Shown piece by piece: positions 17,510 to 25,806 of a stretch of DNA of 59,285 bases (within the stretch, counting starts at the first letter, position 1; each line of letters starts with the position of its first letter). The notes under the pieces are model-generated. The model was not told where the DNA came from, ran no database searches, and was given only the letters and a program-made list of their open reading frames with translations. Source of the stretch: JACNKV01 sp964422145 (lineage in GTDB: Bacteria; Fidelibacterota; Marinisomatia; Marinisomatales; JACNKV01); NCBI GenBank assembly GCA_964422145.1, contig CAYQZV010000012.1, positions 1 through 59,285 on the forward strand, in the 5' to 3' direction. The translations under genes and the position numbers were made by a program.

Positions 17510-19448
17510 AAGTGTTTCTCCTTTGATGGATCTCTTCTTGTAAAGATGAGATCACTTCTTTGACTTGTACGGTTCCAATATTTCCTTCAAAACGTCGTCT
17601 CACAGAAACTGATTGATTTTCAGCTTCTCTTTCGCCGACGATAAGCATCACATTGATTTTTGATAATTCTGCTTGGCGAATTTTCGCTCCGATTTTATCC
17701 TGACGAGAATCTAACGTTACACGTATACCCTCTTTCTCAAGATCGGATTGAACCTGCTTTGCATAGTTCATTACTTTATCCGAAACCGGTAAAACAGCGA
17801 CCTGAATGGGAGCGATCCATAACGGGAAATCCCCGCCATAATGCTCAATTAAAAATCCGATAAATCTTTCATGCGTAGAAAGCGGTGCTCGGTGGATACA
17901 TAAAGGAGTTTCGTGTTCTCCCTTTTCATTTATGTATGCTAATCCAAACCTTTCAGGAATAGCAAAATCAACTTGATTCGTTGCTAAAGTAAATTCTTTT
18001 CCGATTGCACTCCAAACCTGGACATCAATTTTAGGTCCGTAAAAAGCGGCTTCTCCTGGAATTTCAACAAAACTTAATCCACCTTCTACTAAAGCTTCGC
18101 GAACAGCATTCTCTGTTTTCGCCCAGAGTTCAGGTTCATTCACATATTTTTTACCCAAACCTTCAGGATCATGCAAACTCAAACGCATTTGATATTTTTC
18201 AATTCCAAAGATATCAAAATATTTTTGGTACATTTCGCAGACGGCTAGAAATTCCTCTTTGAACTGTGATTCGGTGCAATAGATATGCGCATCATTCATC
18301 TGCATACTGCGGACTCGCATCAGTCCAAACAACTGACCTGATTTCTCATATCGGTAGCAAGTTCCATATTCGGATAACCGAAGGGGCAGATCACGATAAC
18401 TACGAAGCGTTGCGGCAAAAATTTTATGATGATGCGGACAGTTCATCGGCTTCACATAATAATCAATTCCGTCAATCTCCATCGCCGGATACATACTGTC
18501 TTTATAATGATCAAGATGGCCGGAACGTTCGTACAACTTCCCTTTTGTAATATGAGGGGTACGGACTTGTTTATATCCTGCAATTTTCTCTGTCTCTTTT
18601 GCAAGAGTTTCTAATTCCTCAACCATCACGGTTCCATTTGGAAGCCAAAGCGGAAGTCCGGGACCCACTTCTTCATCAAACGTGAAGAGTTCTAATTCTT
18701 TGCCCAGTTTTCGATGATCTCTTTTTTTAGCTTCTTCCAGAAAATGCAGATACTGTTTCAACTCCTTTTTCGAACTGAAGGCAGTTCCGTAAATCCGTTG
18801 AAGCATTTTATTGTTTTCATCTCCGCGCCAGTAGGCTCCTGATGAATCCAGCAATTTGAAATATTTTATCTTCCCGGTAGATGGAACATGAGGTCCTCGG
18901 CAAAGGTCAACAAATGTATCCTGAGCATAAAGGGATAACGTTTCTTGCGGATCGATATCTTCAATGATCTCAACTTTATACGACTCATCCATATCCTTGA
19001 ACAGGTCCAAGGCTTCATTTCGTGAGAGGACACTTCTTTTCACAGGAATATCTTGTTTCGCCAATTCGCGCATTTTTTCTTCGATGCGTTCTAAATCATC
19101 AGCTGTAAAAGGTTTTTCAACGTCAAAATCATAGTAAAACCGATTTTCAATTGAAGGACCAATCGTCACTTTTGCATTCGGGAACAAGTCCTTGACAGCT
19201 TGTGCCATTAAATGCGCAGTGCTGTGAAGCAGAACATCATGTCCTTCAGGAGTATTTCCGGTCAAAACACTAAAGTCAGCATCTGTATCAATTGCGTAAT
19301 TCAAATCCACGGGGCGCTGATTTACAACAGCAGCAACAGCGGATTGAGCTAGTCGCTCTCCTATACTCTGTGCCACTTCAAAAGCTGTAATCCCTGTGGG
19401 GAATACATGTGTGGATTGATCGGGAAAAGTCAGTGTGACCTGGTTCAT
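17493..19448 (-). CDS. thrS: Threonyl-tRNA synthetase
   Basis: 651 residues with the complete bacterial domain order. There is a TGS domain (about 1-62) and an editing domain with the HSTAHLMAQAV zinc-type motif. The class II catalytic core has PMNCPHHHKIF (zinc cysteine) and YGTCYRYEKSGQLFGLMRVRSM, and an anticodon-binding domain follows from about 550 (APIQVAVLPVSDK). It charges tRNA-Thr. It heads the thrS-infC-rpmI-rplT-pheST-zapA unit. No T-box or thrS operator structure was recognised in the 138 bases upstream, which lie after tRNA-Val. Confidence 0.98.
   Translation of the reverse strand: MNQVTLTFPDQSTHVFPTGITAFEVAQSIGERLAQSAVAAVVNQRPVDLNYAIDTDADFSVLTGNTPEGHDVLLHSTAHLMAQAVKDLFPNAKVTIGPSIENRFYYDFDVEKPFTADDLERIEEKMRELAKQDIPVKRSVLSRNEALDLFKDMDESYKVEIIEDIDPQETLSLYAQDTFVDLCRGPHVPSTGKIKYFKLLDSSGAYWRGDENNKMLQRIYGTAFSSKKELKQYLHFLEEAKKRDHRKLGKELELFTFDEEVGPGLPLWLPNGTVMVEELETLAKETEKIAGYKQVRTPHITKGKLYERSGHLDHYKDSMYPAMEIDGIDYYVKPMNCPHHHKIFAATLRSYRDLPLRLSEYGTCYRYEKSGQLFGLMRVRSMQMNDAHIYCTESQFKEEFLAVCEMYQKYFDIFGIEKYQMRLSLHDPEGLGKKYVNEPELWAKTENAVREALVEGGLSFVEIPGEAAFYGPKIDVQVWSAIGKEFTLATNQVDFAIPERFGLAYINEKGEHETPLCIHRAPLSTHERFIGFLIEHYGGDFPLWIAPIQVAVLPVSDKVMNYAKQVQSDLEKEGIRVTLDSRQDKIGAKIRQAELSKINVMLIVGEREAENQSVSVRRRFEGNIGTVQVKEVISSLQEEIHQRRNTYRKEQ
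17518..17523 (-). promoter_or_regulatory. Shine-Dalgarno that fixes the ATC start of infC
   Basis: AAGGAG on the minus strand ends eight bases before ATC at 17509-17507. No other start codon at a workable distance is in the infC frame. The site lies within the last codons of thrS. Confidence 0.75.
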
Positions 19449-19586
19449 AAATTCGTCGCTGTAAAATTCAAATTAGAAGGCAAATGTGGTAAAAATAGAA
19501 TATACGAAACCGGTTCTGTTATGAGAATAACAGTTCGGTATTCTGTGATATTGTACTCGTTTCATCATTTCAGTAAGTAAATATAG

Positions 19587-19660
19587 TGGGCGATACAGGA
19601 TTTGAACCGGTGACCTCCTGCATGTCACGCAGGCACTCTAACCAACTGAGCTAATCGCCC
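19587..19660 (-). tRNA. tRNA-Val(GAC)
   Basis: On the minus strand the acceptor GGGCGAT pairs with ATCGCCC. The D-arm has TAGCTCAGTTGGTTAGAG. The anticodon stem CCTGC/GCAGG has loop GTGACAT, giving anticodon GAC. The T-arm has CCGGTTCAAATCCTG. The discriminator is A and no CCA is encoded. It lies between the S41 protease gene and thrS. Confidence 0.95.
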
Positions 19661-19715
19661 CTAAAGCCGGGAAATTTACTCAAGTTTCACGTTATATTAA
19701 AAGAGTTTTCGATAC

Positions 19716-21362
19716 CTATTTCACGTGGAAAATTGCAGTATATTTATCTCGATCTTTTAGGTATTCCACAGATCGTATTACAGCTTTATCTTTTTGCAAT
19801 CTCCAAACAAATCTACCCTCATTTCCATCAAAGAAATCAGCAAATTCCATAAGCAAACGATCTTGAAGATCTTCATATTCGCGGTCAAACAAAAGGAGTT
19901 CTTCTTCTTGAATATAGGTTTCAAGCTTCGTAAAGGCTTCTTCCAAAACGGAACTTGTTGAGTCCTTCAAGAGAAATTTTTCTTTCGCTTCATTTAAGGA
20001 ACGTTCACCAGACAAAGTAATATCCAGCTCTTTGCTATCAATAAATGTACGAAAAGTCTGCATTAATTGACTATCCGCTCGAACATCCTCAAAGGAGTTA
20101 TAATTTGGTTTTTCCTGTTGAACAAAAGAGAAGAAAAGTCCGTTCCGCCAACTTTCTCTCAGCAGGGGGCCGGCAATATCAGCTTCAACTATGATATCCG
20201 GTGTGATCCCGCCGCCTCCGATAACTTTTCTTCCGCCAATCGTAACAAATATCGAATCATTTTCTGATATCGAACGAATTAACTCTTCATTCACATAGTC
20301 CGATTTCTGGATCAATCGTCCGCTGGGAATATAGTATTTCGCTGTAGTGATCTTCAAAGAGCGGTCTTCATCCAAACGATAAACAGACTGTACCAATCCT
20401 TTTCCAAAAGATTTCCTTCCCAAAACGATTCCGCGATCAAGATCTTGGACGGCACCGGCAACAATTTCACTGGCAGAAGCCGAGCCCTCATTAATCAGAA
20501 CGGCGATCCCGACATTTTCCGGAACAAGCGGTTTGTTTCTGGAAACATAGGTGCGGTTCGACTCCTTCATCTGCCCTTTCGTCGACAGCAGTGTTTCCCC
20601 TTTCGGGATAAGCATTTCTAAAATTTCAATTGCCGATTGAAGCAATCCGCCAGGATTGTCTCTGACATCCAGCACAATCCCTTTCACATCTTGATCTAGA
20701 AGTTCATTTAATGCGGTTTTGACTTCATACGATGAATTTTTTGAAAACCTTGTCAAACGGATGTAACCGATATTTTCTTCAACGACCCCCGCGTAAGCAA
20801 CATCATTCACCTGAATGTCTTCACGGACCAGATGAAATTCCATCCAATCATCATCCATGCCTCTTTGGATGGTTAAAGTGACTTTCGTCTTTTTTTCTCC
20901 GCGGATCAATTTTGCAGCATCATCGATATCCAAATCTTTTGTAAAAGCACTGTCAATTTTTGTAATAATATCTCCGCTCATAATTCCGGCTCGCTTCGCC
21001 GGACTGTCTTCCATTGGAGCAATCACCGTAAGTTGATCTTCACGCTTCCCGATTTGGATACCCACACCACCGTATTTACCGGTTTTTAATAATTCAATTC
21101 CGTCGCGTTCTTCTGCTTCAAGATATACGGTATACGGATCTAACTGGTTGGATACATTCCTGAGAATCGTTCGCGTAAATTCCTCTACATTCACTTCGTC
21201 GGCATAATAAGTGATTAAATATTTGTAAGCGTTATTCAACAGTCGGGTAGATTGGGCGATTTCTCTGTAGATTTCCGATTTGGTCAGCGCTAGAGATAAA
21301 AAACCTGCTGCAAATAAGACAACAGGCAGTAGAAATATTTTTTTACGGTAATTTTTCTTCAT
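19716..21362 (-). CDS. S41-family carboxyl-terminal processing protease
   Basis: 548 residues. An N-terminal signal or anchor helix (about 8-26, IFLLPVVLFAAGFLSLAL) sends it to the periplasm. A PDZ domain (about 90-175, with GGVGIQIG and PAKRAGIMSGDIITKID) precedes the peptidase domain. The catalytic serine lies in NEGSASASEI (291-300), probably Ser296, and the catalytic lysine is Lys321 in SFGKG. Family members trim C-termini of envelope proteins or cell-wall hydrolases. The C-terminal 150 residues are a helical extension. It overlaps tmk by four bases (ATGA). Confidence 0.95.
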   Translation of the reverse strand: MKKNYRKKIFLLPVVLFAAGFLSLALTKSEIYREIAQSTRLLNNAYKYLITYYADEVNVEEFTRTILRNVSNQLDPYTVYLEAEERDGIELLKTGKYGGVGIQIGKREDQLTVIAPMEDSPAKRAGIMSGDIITKIDSAFTKDLDIDDAAKLIRGEKKTKVTLTIQRGMDDDWMEFHLVREDIQVNDVAYAGVVEENIGYIRLTRFSKNSSYEVKTALNELLDQDVKGIVLDVRDNPGGLLQSAIEILEMLIPKGETLLSTKGQMKESNRTYVSRNKPLVPENVGIAVLINEGSASASEIVAGAVQDLDRGIVLGRKSFGKGLVQSVYRLDEDRSLKITTAKYYIPSGRLIQKSDYVNEELIRSISENDSIFVTIGGRKVIGGGGITPDIIVEADIAGPLLRESWRNGLFFSFVQQEKPNYNSFEDVRADSQLMQTFRTFIDSKELDITLSGERSLNEAKEKFLLKDSTSSVLEEAFTKLETYIQEEELLLFDREYEDLQDRLLMEFADFFDGNEGRFVWRLQKDKAVIRSVEYLKDRDKYTAIFHVK

Positions 21363-21988
21363 TGTGATATATTAAATCTCCTAATAATCTCTTTTCGAAT
21401 TTCAGTTTGAATTGCATCCACGGACTTCATTCCGTCCACGGAGAGGATACGATTTGGTTGTTCTTGGATCAAGGCTAAATATTGCTGACGAACTTTATGC
21501 TGAAGCTTTAATCCGGCTCTCTCGATCCGATCGTCTTCTCCGCTTCTTCTTTTTTGTCCTTCTTCGGGAGTAACATCCACAAAGAAGGTTACATCCGGCT
21601 GCAATGAATAGGTGGCAAAATCGTTTACCTTTTTCAACCAATCCACATCCAGACCTCTTCCGCCTCCTTGATAAGCAAGGGTAGAATCTGCATATCGATC
21701 GGTAACCACCCAAGTGCCTTTCTCCAAGGAGGTTAAGATCACCTCTTTGGTTAATTGAGCGCGGCTTGCGGTCATCAATAAAGCTTCTGTTCGGTCGTAT
21801 AATTCTATATTGATCCGATTGAGCAATATTTCGCGAACCGCTTCTGAAACTTGTGTTCCCCCGGGTTCACGAACAAATATGACCGGATACCCTTGCGATT
21901 TGATCCATTCATAGAATAACTTTGCTTGGGTGGACTTCCCGCAGCCGTCAATTCCTTCAAATGTAATAAACTTTGCTTTTGTTTTCAT
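21359..21988 (-). CDS. tmk: Thymidylate kinase
   Basis: 209 residues. It phosphorylates dTMP to dTDP for DNA synthesis. The P-loop FEGIDGCGKST is at about 10-20, the DR motif lies in TDRYADSTLAYQGGGRGLD, and the LID-like region is EGQKRRSGEDDRIERAG. The start overlaps the rsmI stop by four bases and its end overlaps the S41 protease start by four bases, so all three genes are translationally coupled. Confidence 0.97.
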   Translation of the reverse strand: MKTKAKFITFEGIDGCGKSTQAKLFYEWIKSQGYPVIFVREPGGTQVSEAVREILLNRINIELYDRTEALLMTASRAQLTKEVILTSLEKGTWVVTDRYADSTLAYQGGGRGLDVDWLKKVNDFATYSLQPDVTFFVDVTPEEGQKRRSGEDDRIERAGLKLQHKVRQQYLALIQEQPNRILSVDGMKSVDAIQTEIRKEIIRRFNISQ

Positions 21989-22692
21989 TCGGATTTTTCT
22001 GTGTCAAAATACACATGCGGATCATCTTTTCCTACAAGAATCACGCATTCGCCTTTTGCTGTTTTATTCTGAAAATACGCTAAAAGAGATGAAACAGTTC
22101 CACGAATAGTTTCTTCATGAAGTTTGGTAAGTTCTCTACAGATCACAGCCGGGCGGTCTCCCAGCACATCACGTATATCTCGCAAGGTTCTTGCCAAGCG
22201 TTTCGGACTCTCGTAAAATACTAGAGTAGCCGATTCATTGATCAAAGCAGTTAATCGCTTTTTTCTTCCCTTTTTTGGCGGAAGGAACCCCTCAAAAAGG
22301 AACCGATCTGTGGGTAAACCGGATGAGACCAATCCTGCCAGAACCGCTGAAGGTCCGGGAACGGATTCTACCCTTGCATCAATTTCAATTGCAGCTCTTA
22401 TTAACCGATATGCTGGGTCAGACACACCCGGAGTTCCCGCATCGGTGACAACAGCCAAATCGTTGCCTGCTTTTAAATGTGCTTGTAATTGAGGAATGCG
22501 AGTAAAACGATTATGCTCAAAATAACTAACTGTGGCTGCTTTGATCTTGTAATGCTGGAGTAATTTTTGTGTGTGACGAGTATCTTCAGCGGCAATCAGC
22601 GGAACCGTACCCAGTATTTCGACGGCTCGATAGGTAATATCTTTTAGATTTCCGATCGGAGTAGAGACAATGTAGAGAATTCCTGTTTTCAT
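21985..22692 (-). CDS. rsmI: 16S rRNA (cytidine-1402-2'-O)-methyltransferase RsmI
   Basis: 235 residues with the tetrapyrrole-methylase fold. The N-terminal GILYIVSTPIGNLKDITYRA and AEDTRHTQKLLQHY, the VVTDAGTPGVSDP loop and VPGPSAVLAGLVSSGLPTDRFLFEGFLP are RsmI signatures. It methylates C1402 of 16S rRNA in the decoding centre. It is the first gene of rsmI-tmk-S41. A large inverted repeat lies directly upstream. Confidence 0.96.
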   Translation of the reverse strand: MKTGILYIVSTPIGNLKDITYRAVEILGTVPLIAAEDTRHTQKLLQHYKIKAATVSYFEHNRFTRIPQLQAHLKAGNDLAVVTDAGTPGVSDPAYRLIRAAIEIDARVESVPGPSAVLAGLVSSGLPTDRFLFEGFLPPKKGRKKRLTALINESATLVFYESPKRLARTLRDIRDVLGDRPAVICRELTKLHEETIRGTVSSLLAYFQNKTAKGECVILVGKDDPHVYFDTEKSE

Positions 22693-22707
22693 GATAGAGT
22701 CATGGGC

Positions 22708-22744
22708 AGATCAGAGGGAAAATGTTTTTTTCTCCCTCTGATCT
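22708..22744. terminator. Twelve-base-pair hairpin between the ALDH gene and rsmI
   Basis: AGATCAGAGGGA at 22708-22719 pairs perfectly with TCCCTCTGATCT at 22733-22744, leaving a 13-base loop that contains seven Ts. Neither side has a U-tract after the stem, so it is not a textbook intrinsic terminator. It begins 14 bases after the ALDH stop and ends 15 bases before the rsmI start, so separating the two transcripts is its most likely role. Confidence 0.6.
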
Positions 22745-22758
22745 ACGTGTAATTCCAA

Positions 22759-24276
22759 CTAAATGTCGAATTTAATTCCTTGAGCTAACGGAAGTTCAGT
22801 ACTCCAGTTGATCGTATTGGTTTGACGACGCATATACTGTTTCCAAGAATCAGAACCGGATTCTCTTCCGCCTCCGGTTTCTTTTTCACCGCCAAACGCA
22901 CCGCCGATTTCAGCCCCTGAAGTCCCGATATTGATATTAGCAATTCCGCAATCACTACCTCGTGCAGATAAAAAGAGTTCTGCATTTCGAACTTGGGTTG
23001 TGAACATCGCAGAAGATAATCCCTGCGGAACGTTATTATGAAGTTCAATCGCTTCGTCTAAGGTTTTGTAAGGAATGATGTATAGAATCGGAGCAAACGT
23101 TTCATCTTGAACGATCTGCCAATCATTCTCTGCCTTCACAATTGTCGGCTCAACAAAATATCCTTTTCCTTCGATCGGATTACCGCCATACAAGATTTCT
23201 CCGCCGGCTTTCTTCACTTCAACCAATGCATTGGAATAGTTATCAATCGCACCTTGGTTGACAAGCGGTCCCATGAGTGTGCCTTCTTTGAGCGGATCGC
23301 CAATATTCACCTGTTTGTACGCTTTGATCAACCGAGTAACCAGTTCTTCGTAACGGCTCTCATGAATGATCACACGCCGCGTTGATGTACACCGCTGCCC
23401 TGCCGTACCGACGGCACCAAAAGCCACCGCTGGAATCAATAAGTTCATATCGGCTGTTTCATCGGCAATGATGGCATTATTTCCACCCAATTCGAGAATG
23501 GTTTTGCCAAAACGTTTGGATACAACTTCGTTGACATGACGTCCCATCGCTGTTGATCCGGTGAAGGATACCATAGGAATATTTTTATCATGGATCAGCG
23601 TTTCACCAATGGTAGAACCTTTTCCGATCACAATGCTGAAAATTCCGGTATATCCATTCTTTTCCATTACTTCGTTACAAATATTTTGCACAGCAATGGC
23701 TGTCAATGGCGTTGAAGAAGACGGCTTCCAAATGGTTGTGTCTCCAGCAATTGCAGCAATAAAGGCATTCCATGCCCAAACCGCAACCGGAAAATTGAAT
23801 GCGGAGATCACTCCGATGGCTCCAAGCGGATGCCATTGTTCGTACATTCTGTGATCGGGGCGTTCTGAATGCATGGTTTTCCCATAAAGCATTCTTGACT
23901 GCCCGACGGCGAAATCAGCGATATCAATCATTTCCTGCACTTCTCCGTCACCTTCTTGTTTGATCTTGCCCATTTCTAAAGAGACCAAACTGCCTAGAGC
24001 ATCTTTTTTCTCTCGGAGTGCTTCACCCATTTGGCGAACCAATTCACCGCGAACCGGTGCCGGGACTTTCCGCCATTCTTGAAACGCTTCCTTCGACTGT
24101 TCCACGATGTGGGTATAATCCTCTTTTGAACATTGATACACTGATGCAATCCGTTCACCCGTTGCAGGGTTGATTGAATCCAATGTTCCGGCGTCAGTGG
24201 TTTGATTCCACTTTCCTTTTCCGGAGCATGCTCCAAAATTATTATCTTCAATTCCAAGTTGTTTTAGAATATCCAT
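22759..24276 (-). CDS. ALDH7-type aldehyde dehydrogenase (alpha-aminoadipic semialdehyde dehydrogenase)
   Basis: 505 residues. Catalytic Cys296 lies in GTAGQRCTSTRR and the general base Glu262 in LELGGNNAII; NNAII and GQRCTSTRR are typical of the ALDH7 (antiquitin) branch. NAD-binding pieces WKPSSSTPLTA and FTGSTAMGRHV are present. ALDH7 enzymes oxidise 2-aminoadipate 6-semialdehyde to 2-aminoadipate in lysine breakdown, and can also act on betaine aldehyde. It is 35 bases after the omega-aminotransferase gene. The same window carries lysine-ketoglutarate reductase and saccharopine dehydrogenase, which make that semialdehyde. Family is clear and substrate well supported by context. Confidence 0.9.
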   Translation of the reverse strand: MDILKQLGIEDNNFGACSGKGKWNQTTDAGTLDSINPATGERIASVYQCSKEDYTHIVEQSKEAFQEWRKVPAPVRGELVRQMGEALREKKDALGSLVSLEMGKIKQEGDGEVQEMIDIADFAVGQSRMLYGKTMHSERPDHRMYEQWHPLGAIGVISAFNFPVAVWAWNAFIAAIAGDTTIWKPSSSTPLTAIAVQNICNEVMEKNGYTGIFSIVIGKGSTIGETLIHDKNIPMVSFTGSTAMGRHVNEVVSKRFGKTILELGGNNAIIADETADMNLLIPAVAFGAVGTAGQRCTSTRRVIIHESRYEELVTRLIKAYKQVNIGDPLKEGTLMGPLVNQGAIDNYSNALVEVKKAGGEILYGGNPIEGKGYFVEPTIVKAENDWQIVQDETFAPILYIIPYKTLDEAIELHNNVPQGLSSAMFTTQVRNAELFLSARGSDCGIANINIGTSGAEIGGAFGGEKETGGGRESGSDSWKQYMRRQTNTINWSTELPLAQGIKFDI

Positions 24277-24311
24277 TGTACTTCCTTCTTTTATTTCTTT
24301 GATAATGGGTT

Positions 24312-25643
24312 TTATAAATCTTTGATCACATGTCGAACCGCCGCAGCGATTTGATCAATCTGATCGGGTCGAATGGTTAATGCCGGTGCGATCCGAACCG
24401 TGGTACGATGCGTTTCTTTAGCATAGATGCCTTGTTTCAACAACGCTAATGACACATGATGTCCATCCAAGTTTGGTTCATCAAACATTTCAAATGCCGT
24501 TAATAATCCTTTTCCTCGTACCGCTTTGATCTTTTGCGGAAACTCATCTTTAATCGCATTGAAGTGACCCAAAAGCTGTGCCCCGCGCTCTCGTGCATTC
24601 AAGGCTAAATTATCATCAACCATTACTTTAATTGCATAAGCGGATACTACTGATGCTAAGGGATATCCTCCAAACGTTGAACCTTCTGATCCCGGAGTGA
24701 GTACTCCAATCACATCATCGCGTCCTGCCACAAAAGAAACGGGTAAAATTCCACCGCCGGCTGCTTTTCCGCACCCCATTAAATCGGGTTTGACACCAAA
24801 TAATTGATGTGCAAAATTAGCTCCGGTTCGAGCGAACCCGGTTTGGACTTCATCCATGGCGAGCAAAATATTATGCTTTTTACACAAGTCTGTAACCTGA
24901 GGCCAATAAGCATCATCCGGAACGATCACACCGGCTTCTCCTTGAATCGGCTCAACGATAAATGCAGCGATCTTGTCTCCTTTTTCTTCAAACAAAGTAC
25001 GGAGAGCATCGACATCATTGTAAGGAACCAACTCAATCCCCGGAACAAACGGACCGAAATCCTTGCGTGCATCCGGATCATCTGACAGTGAAACAGCCGT
25101 CATAGATCGACCATGAAAATTTCCTTTAGCTGCCACAATAATCGCTTCATTTTCAGGAATGCCTTTCACGCGATATCCCCAGCGACGAGAAAGTTTAAAC
25201 ATAAGCTCAGGCGCCTCTACACCTGCAACTTTGGGGACGACTCTATCCATGCCGGTTACGGACGTAGCCGCCAGCAAAAATGCGGTCATATATTTATGCC
25301 GAATCGAACGCGGAACCGTCGGGAGTTTTTCTTGGGTTAAATGGTGGACTACCGCGTCAACAATGGTTTGATTCAACTGCCCTTGATTTACCGCGGAATA
25401 ACAGCATAAACCGTCAATTAGCTCTTCCTCAACATAGGCGGCAACCTGTGTAGGATCAGGCTTTCGGCAGATTAATGTAGAAGAATCCTGCACATGAGAA
25501 ACCACTACATCTTCTAACGGACTGTAATTTCGTCCGCCCTTTTCTTTTTCGATGCGTTCATGATCCGCCGGAGAGAGATCTCCGATACGAATCCCGTTAA
25601 TGGTAAGGTCATCGCCATACCCGGTTATGATCACCTTTGACAT
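24312..25643 (-). CDS. Ornithine/lysine omega-aminotransferase (class III, OAT-like)
   Basis: 443 residues from the ATG at 25643, which has GGAG six bases upstream; a TTG four codons earlier is the weaker choice. The PLP lysine is about Lys293 in GCGKAAGGG, and the cofactor aspartate is about Asp264 in LLAMDEVQTGFARTG. CCYSAVNQG, FGPFVPGIELVPYND, VEPIQGEAGVIVPDD and GSEGSTFGGYPLAS closely follow ornithine 5-aminotransferase. The enzyme should move the terminal amino group of ornithine to 2-oxoglutarate. Because it is paired with an ALDH7 gene, lysine as substrate (giving aminoadipate semialdehyde) is a real alternative. Confidence 0.88.
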   Translation of the reverse strand: MSKVIITGYGDDLTINGIRIGDLSPADHERIEKEKGGRNYSPLEDVVVSHVQDSSTLICRKPDPTQVAAYVEEELIDGLCCYSAVNQGQLNQTIVDAVVHHLTQEKLPTVPRSIRHKYMTAFLLAATSVTGMDRVVPKVAGVEAPELMFKLSRRWGYRVKGIPENEAIIVAAKGNFHGRSMTAVSLSDDPDARKDFGPFVPGIELVPYNDVDALRTLFEEKGDKIAAFIVEPIQGEAGVIVPDDAYWPQVTDLCKKHNILLAMDEVQTGFARTGANFAHQLFGVKPDLMGCGKAAGGGILPVSFVAGRDDVIGVLTPGSEGSTFGGYPLASVVSAYAIKVMVDDNLALNARERGAQLLGHFNAIKDEFPQKIKAVRGKGLLTAFEMFDEPNLDGHHVSLALLKQGIYAKETHRTTVRIAPALTIRPDQIDQIAAAVRHVIKDL

Positions 25644-25806
25644 AATTTTCTCCAAATAATTTTTATCTTAAAAAATAGCGGAGTGAAGTTTACAACGATT
25701 CAACTACGCATAGAAAACAGATATTGGATAATTCAACCGCATAAATCAAAGGGTTGATCAGCAGTAGATATTTGAAAGAAAGTTCCGTAATTTAATCTAT
25801 CATCTG

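Noticed and set aside
19449..19586. T-box or thrS operator leader upstream of thrS
   Set aside because: No T-box core, specifier loop or tRNA-like domain was found; only a small CTGTTAT hairpin near 19516 without a T-run.
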